A stretch of 64,000 bases of DNA, taken from Gelatoporia subvermispora B. Taxonomy: Eukaryota; Basidiomycota; Agaricomycetes; Polyporales; Gelatoporiaceae. The stretch spans positions 1,927,581 through 1,991,580 of the forward strand of contig KB445792.1 of the NCBI GenBank assembly GCA_000320605.2, given 5' to 3'. The notes below the pieces were generated by a model that searched no databases, was not told the DNA's origin, and worked only from the letters and a program-made list of their open reading frames with translations. A program made the translations under genes and the position numbers. Of the stretch, positions 56,579-64,000 are shown piece after piece; within the stretch, counting starts at the first letter, position 1; every line of letters starts with the position of its first letter.

Positions 56579-58757
56579 TTATCGGTTTTCTTGTACAACG
56601 CGGACAAATCGATCCAAGAGTCGTTGCTTAGATCGCGCATCTAAACCGGGTGCAGAGTCGAGTAGTCGGCGGATATGAGTGAGGAGGCCGTAAGGGCCGT
56701 CAAGAGGAATAGCATGTGCATCAAACCGGTGAACATCTAAGTCAGATTGTGCGGTCAGCGCTTGCTCGTCCAGTAAATACACCGTACACATACAGGTTTT
56801 GAAGGTCCCATACGCCGCATCCCCTAGCGCTTCCCGAAACGCCTCCGCGACGTCGGCAGCAGTACCCAGGCCAAGTCGGCCCTCCTCATCAACATCCGCC
56901 CCTCGCCACCTCGTTCGTATTCGAGTTGCTCCGGTGGCAGTCGAGCTAGGGCCAGACACGCCAATATGGAGTATCGCATCTTCTCGTACTCGAGATGGTG
57001 CCCAAGACAAACCTAGTCCTAGGTCCAGTGATCGGCCTTTGCCAGCTGTGCGCGCCTGTCTTAATTTGCTTGGTTGAGGTATGGGTTGAATTTCTTCAGC
57101 ATGGACACGCGTGGTTGGTGTGGAACGGTATGGTGTGCCTCTCTGCTCATCAACTGCAGGTGAGCCGGGGATCGGCGGGACCGCAGGCTCAAATTTGAAT
57201 GGCGGGTGCGACGGGCGAGTCATGCGTTTGCCCGCGCTCCTGCCCCAGCTGGAAGTCATGCCGGACGAGTTCCCAGAATTTGACGAGATGGGCGATGCAG
57301 GGATGTAGTCCAGGGTGTGCGCATTCTGGTTGCCCGCCTCTCGGTGGTGAGCACTTGGGTGTGGACGTGAAGCTGTCGAGCTTCCTGTTGTTCGCCGGGT
57401 GAGGTCATGAGTGTTGACGTCCAGGACAGGCTTGCCCCTACTCCTACTCTGCAAGGGCTCCGAGGACACATGTTGTGATCGGAAGTCAGCGCGAACATTC
57501 CCATCGCGTTCCTTCCTCGGCGTTCCCTTCGCGCTGGAACTTCGATGCAGTCCATGGGGCGCGCTGTGGTCGCCCACTCCCATAGACTTTAAAGCGGCCT
57601 TGACACTCATCCCTGCTCCGACGTCGTTTGAGACTGGACGTTCGAAGTCGAAGCTGCCGTGCTTGATCTTCTTTACCCTCGCAGTGACACCAGCCGAGCT
57701 CATGCTAGAGTTCGTCACGCCATCTTTCATAGCGCTGCGTCTGCTGGTCGCGCTACCGCTTGAGACCTTCTCCAGAGGTGCCGCCACGACGCCTGCCCGG
57801 GATATGCGTTCTTGCTCCCGCGCAATGGGCGAGCCGACTCGTCGAGGATGAGTAATCCGTTCGCGCTCCCGGTCTATCCGTCGCTCCCCTCTCGGAGATA
57901 GTCGCCCTTGGTCGCGGGGATCGTAGGCACGTTCGCGTTCCTTGCCCTTATCCAGCGCCGCATGTGGCAGCTTCGGAGAGCCTAGACCGCATAGTGGTGA
58001 GCAACGTCCACTGAGATCAATGGACGTTGCCTCGAGGTCACCTTCATGCATCGGATATTCTCCGCGGAACTGCGAGGCTGAGTTCAGGACATGGATGGGC
58101 GCTGGACGAGGCTGTGTGATGACATTGTGACGGTCGGATCTGGCGTCAACGAAGAGCCGCCCGTCCCGGAGAGATTGGAGTGCATGAGGATCATCATGAA
58201 GCGTTGGGTACTTGGTAGACTCTGCCTTAGATTTCTGCGAACCAGACCGAGAGCTAGAAGGAAGAAAGTCCGCCCAAGCTTTGCGGTCACCAGTCCCGGA
58301 CCCTGATGCTGCGGCTGTGGGAGTGGTTGGCCTGGACTTCGATTTCGACGCGTTATTGAAGGAACCATTGCGCGGACTTGGTAGTGGTATACCAAATAAC
58401 TTCCGGCCTGTACGAGATGAGGTAGCAAGAGCGTGTTCAGGTTCATGAATAGGAGGATAATCTTTCGGAGGGACAACAGGCGGAACGTCTTCGCGATTCT
58501 TCTGACTTGGCCTTACGGTGGTATTCGAACCTGCGGTGGTGGTGGATAAAGGACGAGAGCGGGAACGGGTCGAGGGCTTTGCGGTGGGTGTAGACGTAGG
58601 TGCAAGCTGGATGCTATCCTTGAGCTCCAAGCTCGGGTGACGCGCAAGAGTGGGAATGGTAGAAGGCTGTACAGGGAGGGGCGCATGGCTCAAGGCGGCG
58701 TCGAGGGACCTAGATCGTCTCTTCTTTGTCTTGGTCCGCGAGCGTGAACGAGATCGA
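56579..58757 (-). CDS. Uncharacterised low-complexity basidiomycete protein (N-terminus unresolved)
   Basis: A continuous frame of over 720 codons. The first ATG is at 58693, but the frame extends in phase to an acceptor at 58757 through RSRSRSRTKTKKRRSRSLDA, which looks coding, so an upstream exon probably exists; I could not fix it (a donor near 58855 is one candidate). Most of the protein is Ser/Pro/Arg-rich and disordered, with RKLFGIPLPSPR. The last 150 residues look folded: HIGVSGPSSTATG, GTAADVAEAFREALGDAAYG, CTVYLLDEQALTA and LDARSKQRLLDRFVRV. I do not recognise this domain. No enzyme motif is seen. Confidence 0.72.
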
Positions 58758-59460
58758 CTGAGGAAGTTGACAATCTACGTTGAGGTCGGAACGCGCCACG
58801 ACGCGTAGAGTTCAGACGCGCAGTACTTCGGACGACATTGGCAACCACGACGTACCCGAGTACCAATTCCTCTTCCTTGTCTCTCCTCAAACAGCAATTC
58901 CATCGACCCGATGTGTAGCTTTACGAGGTTCTTTGAGGATCTGTCCTTTGCATAATCCACGCGAACAGACGCCTGTTTCTCTGATGCCGACTACCATGAG
59001 CGGTTGCCACGACGTTAGACTAGGGGCGTTTCACACGAATACTGAGGGCTGACCTGAGCAGAATGAGTACGACGATGCTGCGCTTTGCTGCTTGGGCGGC
59101 GGATGAGCGAATGAAGCTACAGAGGACAGAGCGGGGAAGGAACACGTGTTAGGCACGTCCGGTGCTACTAGTTATGAGAACAGGCCATGAGGTGCTCACA
59201 TCTTTGGACAACCTCACACGGGCAGCGTCAATCAAACCTAAACTGACCCTCCGCTCGGATTTGGTGCTCCAGGCTGAGGACCGAGCAGTATGCGAACTGG
59301 AATCGAAGAGAGATGCGGTAGTCGCGGAGCGTGCGAGAGATGACTCGGAAATTTCTGAGTGGGCATCACAGACCATGGTTCTGACGTGCATGTTGGTGGT
59401 CGTGGTTGCGGGTTCGGCATACGATGCTTATATGTTGCAGCAGACAGAATGAAGAAGAAA
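58758..59460. other. Ambiguous coding region with overlapping open frames on both strands
   Basis: On the minus strand, 59200-59391 reads Ser-rich protein (SATTASLFDSSSHTARSS, then a good GTGAGC donor at 59199), possibly followed by exons near 59041-59120 and 58880-59020. On the plus strand, 59162-59452 is also open and ends with a hydrophobic run (MVLTCMLVVVVAGSAY). I cannot decide which strand is coding; it may also hold the missing 5' exon of the gene at 56579-58757. Confidence 0.35.
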
Positions 59461-60738
59461 AATTGGAGACTAGAGACTTGCACGCGGGGAAAGTGTGGAC
59501 GATGGCGATCGAGGCCGCCGCCGCCTGGAACGCAAATGGCGACCGCCGACTCGATCAGTGCCCGTGGGAACTGCTACCCGAGTTCACATTTCGTCGCCCC
59601 TGGCCTTTCCTTCATGCTCACAGCTAGCTAGCCCCTCCTTGTCATGATCCTCGCGCCCGCGTTCATGTGCAAAGCGAACATCTTGACACTCTCGGCATTC
59701 GCGCAGGTTTTATAGCAAGGACGAAATGTGAAGAAATCTCATGGCTGCACGTGTCGGAAGCGATTTTTCGAACATTCGTACAGCATCCGAACTGGGAGAC
59801 ATGCAGATCCAGTGAGGTCACAGCGAAAGAAACTTCTGCGCATTGACCCGATCCATCTGCGACACACTTGAGCCATGGTAACTTCCATTGCATGCATGCA
59901 GCTACGGGCGTTGTCCCGGTGCATTCCGTGCATGGGAATTGAACTCAGATACATGCTTTGTCTGCCCACCGATGGCTCTCCGCTCATTGAGGCTATAGGC
60001 AGGGCTGCGATCATCTATCCAATAGGTTCAACACGACGGTCCGAGTAATGTGCCTGGGAGCCGGCACGGAAATGGAGACGGGCTAGATAGAGTTGGTCAT
60101 CTGCTCGAACAAGCTGGCCGTGAGGCTTCCCCATGCTTCCCTCTGATTTAAGATTTGGTATAACGCTTCCGTAGCTCGTACCCATGGCTGGCACATGGAG
60201 CTAATTACCTGCGTGCATACAGCTGCACCGGCCTGGGGCGCAACATATATATCCTGAGGGTTCTGTCTCTAAGCTATGGCAGTCTCAGCAGGACTTCACG
60301 TGTATAACATCTTTCACTGACTTTCGAATGACTCACTGCTGATGGCGCCGTACTTCGAACGTCTCCGAACGCAGAGAATGAGAATGCCTCCGTTTGGGGA
60401 CGGCGAGCGCTCGATCGCGTTTGTGACGCGTCGCGTCGCGGGCACGTGCCTGTGAAGGCACCTGACTATGGGCAATTTTGTCGCAATCGTCTCGCTGTGG
60501 CTGAGGACCCTCCAATTGCAAACCAGGTCTCGTCGCCGTTCAAGATGTCATCCAAGCACCTTCCAGGCGCTTTGTTCACCGCGCGAGCCAGTCCTGCACC
60601 TTGTCTTACGTATCCTGCTGACACAAGCACTTTTCGACCAACCTTAATTGCACCATAAACGTCTCCCGCTGTCTCTAAACACCTGCACGTATTACCTGCT
60701 CGAGTTTACTCTGACTATCAAAGGTCATCTTGACCATC
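59461..60738. other. Intergenic region upstream of the CYS2-type gene
   Basis: About 1.28 kb with no supported gene. Near the right end is a cluster of possible regulatory sites: ACGCGT at 60425-60430 and CACGTG at 60442-60447 (see the separate entry). Confidence 0.45.
60442..60447. promoter_or_regulatory. CACGTG element upstream of the serine O-acetyltransferase gene
   Basis: CACGTG lies 292 bases before the start codon at 60739. In ascomycete yeasts Cbf1 binds this hexamer at sulfur-amino-acid genes. A single hexamer is weak evidence. Confidence 0.35.
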
Positions 60739-62523
60739 ATGAATGCTACCCGAGCCAGCACAAAATGCTTCGACGCGACCACTCGCTCGATGCGCACCAG
60801 CATTGCGCGTCGAACACGCCTGTGCCGAGCCTTGTCCTCGTGCTCTACAGCTTCGACATCTAGAGCAAGGTCGTCTCAAGAAGCCCCCTCATTCCCTTGC
60901 GTAGAGGCACATGCGGCTCGCGAGTCTCGTATACGGACATCCATGGGCTCGAGCCTCTCCACGTTATCCCCCTCCTCGTCTGGGCCGGAGCCGTCGTATG
61001 CTCGGCCCAATCCCACGTCGTACAAGGTCTACCGCCACTCGCAGCCGCTACCGCTCACTTATGGTGCTCCGCTTTCGTCATTTGACATTGCCTATGAGAC
61101 TTGGGGCACGCTGTCGCCTGCAAAAGACAACGTTATCCTGCTACATACTGGACTGTCCGCCTCGTCACATGCTGCGTCCACGGAGACGAATCCTGCGGAG
61201 GGCTGGTGGGAGAAGTTCATTGGTCCGGGTCGCGCATTGGACACCAACCAGTTCTTCATCATCTGCACCAATGTCCTCGGAGGCTGCTACGGGAGCACTG
61301 GTCCATCGTCTGTCGATCCCTCAACTGGCAAGCCATACGCCACGCGATTCCCCGTCCTCTCAATCTTCGACATGGTCCGGGCGCAGTTTTGCCTGCTCGA
61401 CCATCTCGGAATCGACAACCTGTATGCGAGTGTAGGTTCTTCCATGGGTGCCATGCAGAGTCTTGCAGCTGGTTGGCTGTACCCCGAACGTGTCGGCAAG
61501 GTTGTTAGCATCAGTGGGACAGCACGGAGCAGCCCAAGCGCCATTGCCATGCGGTTCGCCCAAAGAAGTGGTATGTCCGTCTATCACTTCTACTGGTTTC
61601 GGACCCTTATATAGTTCCCGCAGTGCTTATGGCTGATCCGAACTGGAACAACGGGTTCTACTATGATGGCCTTCCTCCGCACACGGGCATGAAACTCGCG
61701 AGGCGTGCGTTACCTTCTCGAAGTTCTACCGAAACCAGCAGTGCTCATCGTGCTTCCAGAGATTGCGACGATTACGTACCGTTCCGGGCCAGAGTGGGAC
61801 CAGAGATTCGGACGCAAATTCCGCCCGTTACCAGAGTCTGCGGAACGGCCTAGCCTGCCGGATGGCACGCCATTGCCTCGCACTCCTGCACTTTGCCCCG
61901 ACTTCCTGATCGAGACCTATCTCGATCACCAGGTACGCTTCACCACCGTCTCGTATCACGGCCATATTAATGATCGCGTGGCTATAGGGAGAGCAATTCT
62001 GTTTGAAATATGACGCAAACTCCCTCATATACATATCGAAAGCCATGGACCTTTTTGATCTAACAGCCCCTGCACTTTCGGATCTTCATCTCACATCTCC
62101 TTTACCCCGGATTTCACCGCCACCATTGCCGCCATCACTTCGAGCCTCTCTTCCTTCACCTGCTCATATGCACTATCACACATCGTTGTCGCACTCGAAA
62201 TCACACCCGCCGCCTCCTAATCCGCCACCGCACCTCCCTGATCTCGCTGAGGGCCTTCGGCCGCTCGCGAACACACCGACACTGGTGCTTGGTGTGCAGA
62301 GCGACATCCTGTTCCCCGTTGAGCAGCAACGAGAGGTAGCGGATGCGCTTCGAATGGCAGGAAATCAAAACGTGAGCTACTTCGAGCTTGGTGGAGTATG
62401 GGGTCACGATACATTCTTGTGAGTGTAGATCTCTTTCAGTTCTGCTCCTGATCTGATAGGGACGTGTCCTGCAGGTTGGATGTACAGAATGTCGGCGGTG
62501 CGATTCGAGGCTTCCTATCCTGA
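60739..62523 (+). CDS. CYS2: Serine O-acetyltransferase, CYS2/CysA type (homoserine acetyltransferase fold)
   Basis: 521 aa, exons 60739-61570, 61624-61704, 61760-61932, 61988-62418, 62475-62523. The N-terminal 60 residues are Arg/Ser-rich without acids until late, as in a mitochondrial presequence. The alpha/beta-hydrolase core has HTGLSASSH, the nucleophile elbow [44 protein letters not shown] and [17 protein letters not shown]. Asp and His of the triad are in [10 protein letters not shown] and WGHDTF. These forms match fungal serine O-acetyltransferases, which feed cysteine synthesis, better than Met2-type enzymes. A Pro/His-rich insertion (about residues 395-440) is unusual. Confidence 0.87.
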
Positions 62524-63240
62524 TTGGTTGCACTCCATATCTCTTACTCACTGATACCGCCATACGTCCTTGTTCCCATCTATGTACATTTTATTGGACA
62601 GGGTGTACTGTGTTCGGATGTACCTGGATATTGCCGGTGACTACAACATCGGCTGCCTCGTAGATCGAGATGATAGAGCGTGAGCCATCCGTGTCGTTGT
62701 GTCTTATCGTTGAGTTATGCACCTTCTCCTGTCATTCTCGCGCATTGTGTCGCGGTGTAGAGCCTGAGGTTTCAATTTTCAATCCCGGTGCATATGCCTG
62801 AACGCCTGAATTAGCGTGTTTGGTCACCTCGTCGACTGCCTGCATCATGATCGATTTCTTCTCCCTATTGTGTCACGTGATGTGACGACACGCTGCTCGC
62901 TAGGCGTCTGGGATGCACCAAGGTCCAGACTCCAGCGACTGAACGCGAACCGTGACTGGCTTGGAGTTGCTACACCCCCGGAATTGTGGACTTGTCTTGG
63001 CGTCTCGCGGATGTGCATGCACCTATCTGATTTCTGACCTGCACGCTCACTCTCTGAGGCAACGTTTTCACCATGAGGATACGCGTGCGCTCGCCCCGAA
63101 GCCGGGCTCAGGCTGCCACTGACTTTCAGAACGCCACAGTCGTGAGTCTAAGGCGTGCAAATACGGTTCTTCGCCTCAACTCAACAAGACTGGCATGACA
63201 GAGGCTTAGTATTCAACGCCCTCACTATGGTCCGTTCACC
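62524..63240. other. Intergenic region
   Basis: About 717 bases between two plus-strand genes, with no supported gene or repeat. The right part should hold the aldehyde dehydrogenase promoter. Confidence 0.4.
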
Positions 63241-64000
63241 ATGGACACTCAGGAGGAAATCCTCTCGCCGAGGAACGTAGGCCGTGAAGAGTGAGCACCA
63301 ATGTCCATGTGAGGAGACTGTGGCTGAGATCGAGCTTAGGTTTGCTGTGAAAAACCCTGCTACAGGAGAGCATATATCAACGTAATGTCTACAAAACATA
63401 TGAGCTGTGTTGAATGTCCGACCTGCCATATCTTTAGCATCTACATGTCGAATGAGCGCGACGCGAAAACTGCGATATATCACGCTAACGAGGTCTTCAA
63501 GTCCGGCGAGTGGTCAAAGTCACCCGCACAGATGCGGGCCGCGATCCTCTCCAACCTAGCGCGATCGCTTGAGGAGCGCATCGATGAGTTCGCGCAACTC
63601 GAGTCGATGCAGACCGGGAGGGCCATCAGAGAAATGCGGGCGCAAATTAGCCGGCTTCCAGAATGGCTGTGAGTTCAGTCAAAATCAAATACCTCATGCT
63701 CCTGTACGAGCTCATCCCAGAGACTACTATGCAGGCTTGCTGCGAACGCGCCAGGACTTCATCGCTCCGACCCATGGTAAACTGCTGAACTATGTGCAAC
63801 GGGTGCCCCTTGGGGTCGTTGCTCAAATCACTGTGAGCTTTCCTGTGAATTGTAGTTCGCATACATTAACGTGAATGGGGAATCCTCAGCCGTTCAACCA
63901 TCCGTTACTCATAGCGATGAAGAAGATCGTGCCTGCACTTGCTGCTGGGAATTCTGTCATTGTCAAGCCTAGCGAGCTTGCGCCCATCTCCGTGCTCGAA
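63241..64000 (+). CDS. Aldehyde dehydrogenase family protein (5' part, runs off the right edge)
   Basis: The first 134 residues of an ALDH: exons 63241-63290, 63340-63381, 63438-63668, 63721-63832, 63890 to the edge. Visible landmarks are [74 protein letters not shown] and [12 protein letters not shown]. The last two form the start of the NAD(P)-binding Rossmann region. The catalytic Glu and Cys lie beyond the window. The first exon ([12 protein letters not shown]) is less certain. No targeting signal is seen. It oxidises an unknown aldehyde. Confidence 0.85.

Noticed and set aside
60739..62523. Homoserine O-acetyltransferase (MET2).
   Set aside because: The same fold, but the residues around the nucleophile and the [13 protein letters not shown] and [13 protein letters not shown] blocks fit the fungal serine O-acetyltransferase branch better. 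It remains the alternative.

Overview
This is nuclear DNA of a filamentous basidiomycete, most likely an Agaricomycete. Genes carry many short introns (mostly 45-70 bp, with micro-exons down to 14 bp), are closely packed on both strands, and encode typical fungal proteins (Kre9/Knh1-like GPI protein, LCL2, Rix1, Svp26, secreted PEBP). All exon structures were spliced by eye from GT-AG (occasionally GC-AG) sites and reading-frame continuity. Species and expression cannot be read from the sequence.

Bases 1-11,340 hold a tandem array of one GNAT-type N-acetyltransferase family, all on the minus strand. Five complete copies and one cut by the window edge keep an open frame with the same seven-exon plan. 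At least three more units are broken. Parts of the spacers are duplicated together with the genes.

From 11.9 to 21.7 kb lie a GPI-anchored cell-wall-type protein, quinolinate phosphoribosyltransferase tail-to-tail with an ACMSD-like decarboxylase (the two enzymes that compete around the quinolinate branch point of tryptophan/NAD metabolism), an unassigned coiled-coil protein, a Ser-rich single-pass surface protein, and a mitochondrial enoyl-CoA hydratase (AUH type).

From 21.8 to 37.1 kb lie exocyst SEC10, RIX1 (60S maturation), RRN11 (Pol I initiation), a Laa2-like AP-1 accessory protein and RPA1/RPA190 (Pol I largest subunit). Three of these five act in making rRNA and ribosomes.

From 38.8 to 48.8 kb lie SF3B6, a secreted PEBP-like protein, LCL2, a KEN-box protein with two MluI cell-cycle boxes upstream, and the divergent pair eIF4A-III (FAL1)/SF3A3. 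Three of these belong to the spliceosome or the exon junction complex. About 1.75 kb (37.1-38.8 kb) and 2.4 kb (40.5-42.9 kb) hold no gene I can support.

From 48.9 to 64 kb lie a synaptojanin-type phosphoinositide phosphatase, SVP26 and DID2/CHMP1 (membrane traffic), a large low-complexity basidiomycete protein, a CYS2-type serine O-acetyltransferase, and the start of an aldehyde dehydrogenase that runs off the right edge.
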